NCBI GenBank assembly: GCA_032433595.1 | Contig: JASWJB010000402.1 | Span: 1 to 33,338, forward strand | Length of the DNA stretch: 33,338 nucleotides | Origin: Conoideocrella luteorostrata | Taxonomy: Eukaryota > Ascomycota > Sordariomycetes > Hypocreales > Clavicipitaceae | Direction of reading: 5' to 3' | Shown here: piece after piece, positions 22,056 to 31,718 of the stretch | Position numbering within the stretch: the first letter of the stretch is position 1 | How the letters are laid out: every line of letters starts with the position of its first letter | Notes under the pieces: generated by a model | Database searches by the model: none | Seen by the model: only the letters and a program-made list of their open reading frames with translations | What the model was told of the DNA's origin: nothing | Position numbers and translations under genes: made by a program

Positions 22056-23921
22056 TGTTGTAGATTCTAATTCAATAACATTTGGTAGAGATTAAAACCA
22101 TAGTTGAGTGCACGGATGCATAGATCAGGCAGTGCAAGGCACAAGTTTAGAAACGGGGGGATAGCTAAGGAAGAGTGCCTTGATTGAGCCGCACATTTCT
22201 GGAAGATCTCTACGCTTATTATAATACGTTGATTCTTTCCCTTTACGTCGACGGGGGCCAACATGGTCATGAGTTCTTGAGCGCCACACGAAAAGCTGTG
22301 TAACACCCAATAGCGAAAGGTGTGGCAGAACAAGTATCTCTGTTGGTCGCCGTCCATTTATATTCAGCCATGGCTGATCGAATTAGGCTCCAAAAGACGC
22401 AGGTAAGAAAGCCCAGAGCAGGGTTAGTACCAAATAATGCGTTTGGTTGCTGTAACGAAGCGGAGTGCTAGCCAATCTCTTCTGCTATACGATACAAGTA
22501 GAACATCTTGTCCTTCTAGCCGCCCAATGCATGATTCTTGCAGTCCTGATAGATTATGAACGTATCCTTCGACCGTACCAGTATCGGCAAAATCATCAAA
22601 TGCGGCGAAAATTAGTAACATAACTGTCACTCCGGCTCCATAGCACGATACATAATGCCAAGGACAAGTTCCCTCTCGACAGCCCTGCTTTGGCTCTACA
22701 GCTGAACATGTTGCATAAGCTCATTGGCAGCCACCGGCCAGCCCCGGTCCAATCCTTTGTACATCATGGGCTGGAAGGAATTCTGTCTGCTTACGTACAT
22801 AAAAATGACATCACGTCAGCGACCAATACACCACAACTGACCTGTTATATTCAACCGGCCCTGATGGTCAACGTTTTGCCGATGAGATGGAGAGAATAAG
22901 GCGCTTCGGCTGTTTGAGTGAGACTGCTCGGTATATTCTGTTCTGTCATTGTTCGGACCATTCCAGGATAGAGCTGGGGAAACAATGCGCCGCAATGTCT
23001 CAGGCTGTTGGTTAAACCCCAGCTGACTGCGTACGTAACCGCCCCCAGTCTCTCCAGTCAGGGAGGACTTGCATGTTGGTTGGATACACGCAGATCTCCC
23101 GGGGTTAGGTTGCATCCGGACTCGGGTGCTGGGGTAGTTGGGTAGTAACGTCGATATAATACTTAGAAAACGAAGAAGGCTGGGTATCAATACAGTCTGC
23201 TGGTTGACATAGGTGCTGCGCCGATCTCAGCAGAACAATTGGAATGAATGTGCTCCGTAAGCCGCCACGCTTGCAAGTATGGTCCTTCTCGGCCCTTCTT
23301 GGAGATTGTTAGCCCAAGGCACTTTGCACGCATTAATGTGTTGGAGCTGGCGGTTGATGACCCTTTGTTGCTGGGATGTTCGCATATTCTACGGAGTTCT
23401 CCGTAGTCTCCGCGTATTGGTGTGGGCCCACAGAAGGTCTCAGTATGCCTCCTCGCGGGGAAACGTCTTGTTCTCACGACGATTGCGCGATGGGCGTATG
23501 GCAAGATCGACGTTGAATAATTGGATTCGCATCACTGCGTAGCATTAAGAACTCTCCGCTCTAGTCGCCCATCATTAAGTCACTTACGGAGTACTGAGGC
23601 ACCTGGGAGTAACAGGTCTAGCTTATTCCGCACAGCTACAATAGTCACCTAGTCCTTAGGGCCATCAGCATATACTGTGTATGTCTACGGAGTACCATAA
23701 TCATCTTGCATTTCAATCTGTATGACAGCTATTTTGCACTGTCGACAACGTCTTCGCAACGCCAGACACATCAAGAAAGTTTTGACCACAAACCTAGCCG
23801 GTCTCTCAACACCTCGTCGCTCGCTCCCGGCCACCCTTCTACCCAACGCCACCACCGCTTTCCAAAAAGCACCCTTATTTTCAAAAATACTCTTGATGCA
23901 TCGTGCAATTGGCATGGTTTC
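22056..23921. other. Intergenic region upstream of the transporter
   Basis: These 1.87 kb hold the transporter promoter (minus strand) and the 3' side of the GFA-domain gene. The open frames are short and none shows a family motif. Two exact nonamer copies start at 23585 and 23686, and an imperfect inverted pair, TACGGAGTT and TCTCCGTAG, lies at about 23390-23406. A frame near 23722-23970 reads through the GFA gene's 3' end, but I cannot support it as a gene. Confidence 0.5.
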
Positions 23922-25093
23922 TTATGGGTTCTCGTACATGGGGGGAATACCGGTCGAACCTTTGTTGTGATACCTCTTCAGCTTGTTTACATCCACTTCG
24001 GGAAGAACACGTAGATTGACAGGATGCATTGCCGCGCCACGCTCCGCCCATTTCTTAGCACCCTCGGACATGTTTGCTTCCTGCTCTTTAGTCCGGTCCG
24101 TTTTGTACTCATTTGTAAGGTTGACGCCGCAAATCTTGCAAAACGTTTTGTTTAGGACAAACATGGAGAATGCGTATCGTCCGATGTTCGAGGCATCTTC
24201 AGCATGGAGCACGACCTGATCCTTGGAAGGGTACGTCCAGATGTAGCCATTCTATGCGCCAGGTTCATTTCAGTCAGAGACGTACATCTTGAAGAATACA
24301 ATACACTCTCCTCCTGGTTATGGATTCACAAACCTTTTCACATATGCTGCAGTCACATTCGACAATATCAGACTCGAAGGTTTCGTCGAGTGGCTTGCTG
24401 ATCACGGCGACGGTGACAGCGCCGCAATGGCACCCGCCTTTATAGACTTTGCCTCCTTGGACCTCTGCCGTTGGCTCAGGTCCCTTGTGCTCCGGGACTA
24501 CATATTGTGGTTCCAACTTGGCGGCGCCATCGAAACTTTAGAGAGACAAAGTCAGCTTCGTCAGACGTAGAGGATGTTCAGATTATGGACACTCACGTGT
24601 CTTTTTGAAGCTCCCACGTATTGACGTTTTGCAGGGCATGCACCTAGACGCAAAGTTGTTTTTATGAATACATCTTTACAGCAAGAGATACCAGCGATGG
24701 AACCTACGTTCAAAGCCATTGTCTTGATGACGGGGCCTTCCACAGCTACAGCCATGACTGGAGTCGCACATGTAGGACAAAACTGATATGGCGATAACCG
24801 TCAGCCAACATGTAATATTCGATTGGTCAATGACAAGTTGAACAGCTCAGGCGTACCTTGTGAACAAGTTTCATTGTGTTGAAGGTATAGCTTTTCAATG
24901 TGTTCTCATCGCCTCTCACGATCTTGAAGTCATCGACGGATTGTGCAAACACCCAAAGGTATCCTTTCTTGTGGCAAATGCTGCAATTGCATTCCTTGAC
25001 TGACTTTATTTCAGGCAACTGAGCCTCGTACACGAAAGCCTTACAATGGCAATTGCCGCGATATGTTCGCCGTTCCGACTGGTTGGTCGCCAT
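23922..25093 (-). CDS. Tandem two-domain GFA / CENP-V family zinc protein
   Basis: Five exons, 25093-24857, 24782-24708, 24643-24597, 24535-24334 and 24251-23922, give 296 residues; introns are 74, 64, 61 and 82 nt. Two GFA domains follow each other. The first has Cys15-His-Cys17, Cys35-Asn-Cys37-Ser-Ile-Cys40 and Cys81-Pro-Thr-Cys84. The second has Cys155-His-Cys157, Cys180-Asp-Cys182-Ser-Ile-Cys185 and Cys225-Lys-Ile-Cys228. In the founding enzyme, Paracoccus Gfa, these positions bind one structural and one catalytic zinc. The name-giving activity, speeding the adduct of formaldehyde with glutathione, is disputed, so a catalytic role here is unproven. The frame can be read as TTG three codons upstream, but 25093 is the first real ATG. 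The two domains differ in intron positions and are only loosely alike, so the duplication is old. No targeting signal is seen; cytosolic location is likely. Confidence 0.88.
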
Positions 25094-25945
25094 GATTTGC
25101 AACTGTACGGAGAGTAGTCAATGACAGCAAAACGATGGCTGAATAATTTTGCTCGTTAATGCAACTGTTACAGCAACCTGGCAATGCTGATTTACTTATA
25201 CATGTAGGGGGTCAATACTAAATAGATCAGAGATTTGACTTCACAACAACGTGCCAAGGACAGCTGGCCATGCTATATACGATTCACGCCGTAATGATCG
25301 TATACATATGCCCCGCCCGCTTGATGGCTTTGGTTCAGCCCCAACCTGGCTAGGGCTGTCCTTATCTGGAATAGCACATCAGTCCAATAACGTCTTGTGC
25401 GGGGAGGCCTGTTAAGGGATGGATATCGCAATGAATTCGCTATCCGGCCAGCGAGGTCGATGCCCAACTTAGCCATCTGCTATGATAGCCTCACCTGTTT
25501 GAGCGTGGGAGATCCTGTTGAATCCATTCGGTGGCATGGCTGCACTTGTAATAAGAACGGGACACCTCGGGGACTTTGGAGCAAGAAAAGAAAGCTTAGT
25601 TTACTCTCTCGATGTGGTCGGGGGCTGATCTCTGCTGACGCCACGGTCTGACTCACACACCGGCCGCTACACGCCGCCAAATCCGGTACTGTGAAAAGCA
25701 ATTGTTGGTCAACGTTCTCCGCAGGGTATAGCTAGCCGGTATCTACATAAGTCTTTTTTTTTCTTTATTGAAATGAGTCCATGAGGGACCAATAATAAAT
25801 AATAATAAAAATCTCCCCCCAAAAAAAACAGAGCCAACACTCTACCTCATTACTCTGTAATCATGTCTCTATTTTGTAATTTGAGGTTGCACGCTGACAT
25901 CATTTTATCCACAGACAAAAGTGGCGAGAAAGACCAGACACTCGA
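25094..25945. other. Intergenic region between GFA and COG3 genes
   Basis: These 852 bases contain the GFA-gene promoter and the COG3 3' untranslated region, both for the minus strand. Short A, T and C runs occur at 25753-25833. No gene or RNA is recognised. A degenerate motif TACGGAGAG starts at about 25106, close to the GFA ATG. Confidence 0.55.
25764..25769 (-). terminator. Possible polyadenylation signal of COG3
   Basis: AATAAA on the minus strand lies about 177 bases after the COG3 stop, followed by A-rich sequence. Fungal polyadenylation signals are weakly conserved, so this is a position-based guess. Confidence 0.3.
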
Positions 25946-28512
25946 TTAGTACCGCTTTGCACCTCGCTTCTCGTCATTTGCATTGTTTTGAGCCTGTGCG
26001 TTGAGTTGGATGGCCTCTTTCAGCTTTGCTATCACTTCAGGCTGATTGCTGAACGCCGTGTCCAGAATGCTCTCCAGCTCTGCTTCAACCTTGGCAATTG
26101 GCTTGACTCCCGTCTTGCGATTTTGCGAGTCATTCGTCAATGTTGCCCAGCGTTTGGTAAAGGCATAAATTGACTGCCGAAGTAGTTCATCCAACTGTTC
26201 GCTCATATCCTCCTCTGTGAGAGTGTTGGCGGTCACTGAGGGAGGCCCACGAGACCAGATCGATCCACCGAGCATGCTGCCAAAGAAGCTGACCCAGTTT
26301 GTGGGACTTAAAGTATCCCAAATTTGGCCAAAATGTTGCATTGATTGCGGGTGGCTTCGGATGTCGCCAATTTCAAGAGACACCAATTCATTCTTGATGA
26401 TGAGCAGGTTTTTGACCATGAATAGGTCGGAATCAGCGACGGACTTGAGCGACCGAATTCTTGCCTCGGCCTTCTGCAGAACTTGTATCGTTTCCCTCAC
26501 TAGTTTGAATACAACCGGGCTATTCTTAGACTGTAGCAAGACATGAGCATAGGTCTCGCCAGAAGTGAGAAAGTTATGGGGGGGGGGGACACCTACTGAG
26601 CGTTCCTTGGGCATTGCCTGGTCGAACATCGACAATAATTCGACGGCCTTTTTGACAAGCGGATAGGCGTTTGATGACGCAATTCCATCCACGACAGGTC
26701 CAATTTTCAAGTCACTATCGTGGACAGCTACTTTTGTGATAGACTTCGCAATTTCAACTTCAAAGACGTTGTCTGTGAACGGCCAGAGGTGATCTACAAG
26801 CAATCTCGCGGCATACTCTCGGTATTTTCTCGTGGAATATGACTCCTCTTCATCATGCTCTGAGATTGAGTATTCATTTGCTAGCCATCCTACCACAATG
26901 CAAACTGATTCCAATTTTGCGGACTGAAGCACAGCCTGAATGCTGTTACCCAAAGGTGCTATGTGGCCGGGGTGTGCAATTGTGGTGTTTATGTTTTTCA
27001 GAGCTTGGAAGGCAGAGTTGGGTGAAGTGTTCCACATTGGCTCTACCCCAAATATTTTGAAAAACAAGGTGTCCTCGCTATACATCTTTTCAAACAGTTG
27101 TTTGACGTAATTTCGAGATGCCGTTTCGACAGACACCGTCTTGACGGCTTTTTGGTACTCTTCCAGATCGTGCTGAGCAATGGTCTTCAAGTCTCGATCT
27201 CGTATGGTCAAGTAGGTACGAAACATGCTCGTGGCGGAATTGGAGTATACAGAAACCTCTGTTGCAGACTCGAAAGGCCTTCCGTATTGATCGTAGGCAC
27301 GCCGAACTATCTTTTGAACATTGGGAAGTAACGAGTAAGAATCCGTAACCATCTCAAGAAAACGGCCATAGGCTAAGGCATGACGTGCTGAACCTGATGT
27401 TGTCGATGCGATCTGACGTGCGATGTCGGCGGACCATTTGTCCAAACGTGTCGAGAAACCGTGGTCCAGAAGGTGAAGTGCTTTGGTAAGCAACGCGTTG
27501 TATCGCGCCAGATAAGTATCGCGCTCTCGATATGTCTCCTACAACAGAAACAATCCCGTTAGCATTGCTCATATACAGCAGAAACCAGTAGTGTGGAAGA
27601 GCGACTCACATGCTCATTCATGAATTCAATGCAAGAGTGTATGTTGTCTATCATCGTACCGAATTCATCATCATCGACGAGGCGGCTGGCGCCTGGAGCA
27701 TTCAGACGTCGGGTTGCCGTATCGAGATAGATGTAATAGTATAGGTCTGTTCCGACTTCGTCTGCAAGCTTCTGAAGGCGTATTTGCTCGTTGAGCAGGT
27801 CCTCGCACCGCGCTTGAAAGGTTGTGGTTTGCATTTCGACAGACTGGAACGAGCCGGAGAGGGAAGTTAACAGTACTAGGGTATTATTTGCATCGTCGAG
27901 AAGGCCGTCAAGGTGGCGTTCAGTTAGCGAAAGCTGGTCCCGGTAAAGCCTATCTGTCGTCAGCACAAGAGCATTTGATCAGGATGCAGGCCACCTCTTA
28001 CAAATATTCTTGTTGGGCATCCTCCAGTAACTGATTATCAAGTTCATTTTCATTTCCGCCTGAATCTGCTACTAGGGATTTCGTAGCAGGATTTTCCTCT
28101 CCTTGCAGTGCTAACGCTTCCCAAGACCTTTCCTTTTTGCTCGACTTCTTTTTGCGATTTGATGTCCCTTCTTTGGCTAGTTGTGCCCGAACAACATGGT
28201 AGAAATCCGAGTATGAGGCAGCGCGACGGACAATGGTAGGTTCCGGAGGATTGTTCGCATCGTCCGGCTCTTCAAAAACACTATCCAATCGCTCGGTTTG
28301 TACGTTGCTTGTAACATCGCCCTAGTATCAGGGTAAGCTGTGATGACCCCGCGACAAGACCAGGGACGATGAGGGGCGGAACGGAACACAGGAGCACCAA
28401 CATTAGGTTGCTGCAATAGAGACTCTTTGCGGCGATGGCTCTGAGATTGGGCTGGTACAGCAGGTTTATTGGATATGTCGGGCACAAAACTGTACCAGGA
28501 ATCCTCATACAT
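25946..28512 (-). CDS. cog3: Conserved oligomeric Golgi complex subunit 3 (Sec34)
   Basis: Four exons are modelled: 28512-28402, 28321-28002, 27949-27610 and 27538-25946, giving about 787 residues. Introns 2 (52 nt) and 3 (71 nt) are clear. Intron 1 is less sure: its acceptor CTAG ends at 28322, because the next frame has a stop just before it, while the donor may be GTTGGT at 28401 or GTGTTC at 28389. The N-terminus MYEDSWYSFVP and the segments EPTIVRRAASYSDFYHVVR and LTERHLDGLLDDANNTL match fungal Cog3. The Sec34-type helical region covers about residues 140-270, followed by the long helical C-terminal part. COG is the eight-subunit tether for retrograde vesicles within the Golgi, needed to place glycosylation enzymes such as the mannosidases. 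A C11 run at 26578-26588 inside exon 4 encodes Pro-Pro-Pro. The gene is divergent from the Fmp25-like gene, with 502 bases between their ATGs. Confidence 0.88.
26578..26588. repeat. G11/C11 homopolymer inside COG3 coding sequence
   Basis: Eleven G on the plus strand read as C11 in the COG3 sense strand, spanning the end of a Val codon, three Pro codons (about residues 575-577) and the first base of a His codon. The frame stays open across it in this sequence. Confidence 0.95.
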
Positions 28513-29014
28513 GGTGAACGAGCAACGAGTAAGCTCCGATAAATAACGAAGCACCAGGAGCTAAGGCCGACCTCTAGAAGCCACGCATGTTGTGGCGGTT
28601 GGACACTTGAACGCGCTACGGAGTGCCCACCGCGTCAGCCGGAAGCAAATGCTCCGTTGACCGACATAGCAGTTCCTCGACGTCAGCCAGTGGCAGACGA
28701 CGTAAATGTCGAGGTGTAATCATGTGGCTCTTGCGTGGTCAGACGCTGGAAGAGGCCTGTAACTGGCCAATCTGCCCTGCATTCCAGCGGTGCATTTGCG
28801 CAGTGTGGGGGTGCACGGGCCGGATGCCAGCTGAGCTGTACTCCACAAGGCAGAAAAGACATAATGATCCTTACACCAGCTGCGAAATTCTAGGTAATCA
28901 GTGTTTTATCCTGACCAGATCGCAACTTACTTTTCTCTTTCGTCCTCGACGGATTCTAGTGTGCACTTCTCGTCGCCTCGAGGAGTCTCAGCCAGATTCA
29001 CATAGTTTTTGAAG
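28513..29014. promoter_or_regulatory. Bidirectional promoter region of COG3 and the Fmp25-like gene
   Basis: These 502 bases separate two start codons facing away from each other, so both promoters must lie in or near them. A degenerate TACGGAGTG starts at 28617, about 105 bases upstream of the COG3 ATG. A pyrimidine-rich stretch at about 28929-28945 precedes the plus-strand gene. No TATA box is evident. Confidence 0.5.
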
Positions 29015-30832
29015 ATGAATCCTTCCAGAGTAGCTGTCAGACGGGCGGGTCGACTGCGCTTGTCGCCTCAACAGCAACTCTTCTTCGCCAGCCATCGCCA
29101 ATGGACACGGCGCTCTTCCAATGGGCGACGGGAGCATGCGCATCGCCAAGGGGCTAGCCCCTTGAATCAAGCTGCTATCTATGTTGGTGTCTTTGGACTC
29201 GCCGCTGCCAGTGCTTATTACTATCCTACAATCAAAGAAAGCTTGTCAGCACCAGAGATGCCTGCAGAGCCTTCTAAAGCGCAGCCTAAGTTTGAGAAGG
29301 CTCGTAAAAAGCCCGTTTCCAAGGAAGACAATCGAGACATCATCAGCTCTCAACACTTGCAGGTTAAGAGTAGCTGGGAACATCCAGGAGTCTACGCATG
29401 GGGATCCAATGAGGGAAAGGTCATCGATTCTAGTTCCAACGAAAAGTACATCAAACTTCCTAGGCGCATTCCATTCTTCAACGACCAGGTACTTAGAGAC
29501 CTGAAGCTCACCCAGAGCTTTGGGGCTGCTATCAATGAAAAAGGGGATCTGGTTCAGTGGGGACTTGGTTTCTCAAAGGATGACCCGACGCCATCAACGA
29601 CACTCAGGGGGAAAGATCTCATAAAAGTACAGGTTTCGACTGATCGCATAATTGCCCTATCACGAAATGGCGATGTTTACTCGGTTCCGTCATCAAAGGA
29701 AGATCTGGAAGGCGGCGTCAAGCAGAAGCAGAGCAGCTCATGGTCCCTGTGGAGTTCACGTAGCAAGGAGGCTGTCAACTTCCGCAGCTTGACCCCCAGC
29801 GGTCTAGCTTGGGGCGAGAAGGTTTCTGACATCAGTAGCGGGCTGGAACACTGTCTTATTCTGACTTCAAAGGGGCGTGTATTCACAGCTGCTTCGAGTG
29901 CAACTGCTTATCCGTCTAAGGGCCAGATGGGCATTGCCGGCTTGACTTGGGGAACCCGGCCTGAAGGTCCTTACGACCAACCCCAGGAACTCAAATCACT
30001 TCAGGGCTTTGAAGCCAAGGCTGTTGCTGCTGGAGAATACCACTCGGTGATTTTGGACAAACTGGGGAGAGTTTTCTCGTTTGGAGACAACACATTTGGA
30101 CAGCTTGGGTTCGAAACTGACACTGGGTTGCCCTACGCTACCACACCACTCATGGTGTCCATCGACAAGCTTTATGCATCCTCTGGGATGGTTACAAAAG
30201 TCACTTCAATAATGGCAGGGGGTGCTAATACTTTCTTTACGGTTGACGCGGATGCGCCGACTACCGCAGCTGAATCCCGAGCCATGGTTCCAGCCAAGCG
30301 AATGCCAGCGACTGTTTCTGATCTATGGGTATGTGGACAAGGCGTCATGGGCACTTTGGGGACAGGAAAATGGACTCATGTTTCTACGGGCCCGACAAAA
30401 GTCAAGGCCCTATCGTCGCTTTTTGAGTTTGATGAGAAGGCGAACAAGAACATGCCAATCAAGCTTAAAAACCTGAGCGTTGGCAGCACACATTGCGCTG
30501 CCGTCATGGACAACGTCACCAAAACCAACGCCTCGAACAATGCTTCAGAGAATGAAACGAATTGGGGTGCTGATATTTTGTTCTGGGGCGGCAATGAGCA
30601 TTATCAACTTGGAACCGGCAAAAGAACGAATATCAACAGCCCTACTTATATTGGGCCGTTGGATGGAGGTGTGGGCGATGCGGACAAGGGAAGAAAAGGT
30701 GAGATTCATCGACTTTGTCTGACCCCGAAACAGACTGTTCGTATCGGAGAAGGTGGAAAGGGCCGTAAGGTTACGCTGGAACAAAAAGTGGAATGTGGCA
30801 AATATGTCACCGGCGTATACTCTGCCGTGTAA
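29015..30832 (+). CDS. fmp25: Fmp25-like mitochondrial RCC1-repeat protein
   Basis: A single exon from ATG 29015 gives 605 residues. The first about 45 residues are rich in Arg and lack acidic residues until Glu, as in a mitochondrial presequence. One membrane segment follows at about residues 53-70 (AAIYVGVFGLAAASAYYY). From about residue 120 there are RCC1-type repeats, visible as GVYAWGSNEGK, DLVQWGLGF, GLEHCLILTSKGRV, GEYHSVILDKLGRVFSFGDNTFGQLGF, LWVCGQGVMGTLGTG and ILFWGGNEHYQLGTG, consistent with a seven-bladed propeller. Yeast Fmp25 is an inner-membrane protein needed for assembly of the cytochrome bc1 complex (family knowledge). Guanine-exchange function, as in RCC1 itself, is not expected. 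The stop at 30832 follows the last repeat closely. Confidence 0.85.
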   Translation: MNPSRVAVRRAGRLRLSPQQQLFFASHRQWTRRSSNGRREHAHRQGASPLNQAAIYVGVFGLAAASAYYYPTIKESLSAPEMPAEPSKAQPKFEKARKKPVSKEDNRDIISSQHLQVKSSWEHPGVYAWGSNEGKVIDSSSNEKYIKLPRRIPFFNDQVLRDLKLTQSFGAAINEKGDLVQWGLGFSKDDPTPSTTLRGKDLIKVQVSTDRIIALSRNGDVYSVPSSKEDLEGGVKQKQSSSWSLWSSRSKEAVNFRSLTPSGLAWGEKVSDISSGLEHCLILTSKGRVFTAASSATAYPSKGQMGIAGLTWGTRPEGPYDQPQELKSLQGFEAKAVAAGEYHSVILDKLGRVFSFGDNTFGQLGFETDTGLPYATTPLMVSIDKLYASSGMVTKVTSIMAGGANTFFTVDADAPTTAAESRAMVPAKRMPATVSDLWVCGQGVMGTLGTGKWTHVSTGPTKVKALSSLFEFDEKANKNMPIKLKNLSVGSTHCAAVMDNVTKTNASNNASENETNWGADILFWGGNEHYQLGTGKRTNINSPTYIGPLDGGVGDADKGRKGEIHRLCLTPKQTVRIGEGGKGRKVTLEQKVECGKYVTGVYSAV

Positions 30833-31229
30833 AACTACATGCGGCTATCACACAGTGCGCGAAATATCGAGTCATGAGCCTGTAGGACGGCATATTATAC
30901 TGTTTTATTATTATACCCTCTTGTACATATGATATCATATTGGGTCGTGGTTGGCAGGGTCATGCATTTACTTCAGGGGCATTTGTTTCTCTGCCCCGTG
31001 TATGTTGTTTAACTTTGTAAATTCTGGTTTTGAATTCACAACTCTTTACTCGCAGACGGCCATCTGTTCAGATGCTGACCGAATATCTCCGACGGGGTGT
31101 TCTGAGCGCGTTGAACATTACTGTAAGAGGTATGCAATATGCCATGACATGATGCGGCGACCGAATGCGTTTGCAGGTTCCCTAAATGGAGGAGTCATGC
31201 CCTGACGCGGTGTCGGATTACATTACGCC

Positions 31230-31245
31230 TACTCCGTACGGAGTA
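31230..31245. repeat. 16-bp perfect palindrome TACTCCGTACGGAGTA
   Basis: The two arms are a TACTCCGTA and a TACGGAGTA that share their central TA. It is the only head-to-head overlapping pair of this nonamer in the window and sits about 470 bases upstream of the phosphatase ATG. Confidence 0.95.
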
Positions 31246-31505
31246 ACTATTGTGTCGCAACTTGCGAGCGACTTGGCAAAACTATACTAGTAGACTAGAT
31301 TATGGAGTACTCCGTAGAGACTGGTTCGTTAAAACGTTGCAGACCCCGCCCCGATCATTTGGCACCATGCAAGACTTGACCAAACGCTGCGTTTCTTTGA
31401 CGATTAAGCGTTCGATCCCTCCAACACTAATCCCAGAACTTCCTTTCGGATGTACATCACAACACAGACCTCTGCTGGCTAGAGGTGACAGGAGAGTGCC
31501 TAGGC

Positions 31506-31550
31506 TTATTCCTTTCTTTCTCTCGCTCGTTCGCTATAGTTTTTTTTTCT
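31506..31550 (+). promoter_or_regulatory. Pyrimidine-rich tract, probable phosphatase core promoter
   Basis: A CT-rich stretch with a run of nine T (31540-31548) lies about 170-210 bases upstream of the phosphatase ATG. Position and composition fit a fungal transcription start region; there is no direct evidence of a start site. Confidence 0.35.
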
Positions 31551-31718
31551 GTCAGCGCATCATACCGTGTTACACAGCTCGTCGCGGCGACTGCTATCTT
31601 GGCGAAGCAAAACTTATTTCCCCGGTTCCCTCCACGGCAGCTATCGTCTTCGCCCAACACCACATCACCCATCGCTGGCTGTCGAGCTTTCGCAGCGGCA
31701 AGCGTATTGGACCCGACC

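Larger units (their letters stand above)
30833..31718. other. Intergenic region upstream of the tyrosine phosphatase gene
   Basis: These 886 bases hold the Fmp25-like 3' end and the phosphatase promoter. They include a perfect 16-bp palindrome made of two head-to-head nonamers (31230-31245), a third copy at 31308, and a pyrimidine-rich tract with T9 at about 31506-31550 that probably marks the core promoter. Open frames here show no family motif. Confidence 0.55.

Noticed and set aside
23706..24014. Open frames on the plus strand of 80-100 codons overlapping the 3' end of the GFA gene
   Set aside because: They are mirrored by open frames on the other strand, lack family motifs, and run antisense into a well-supported exon.
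31405..31425. GTTCGATCC resembling a tRNA T-loop
   Set aside because: No T-stem pairing around it and no matching A-box or acceptor stem at the right distance.
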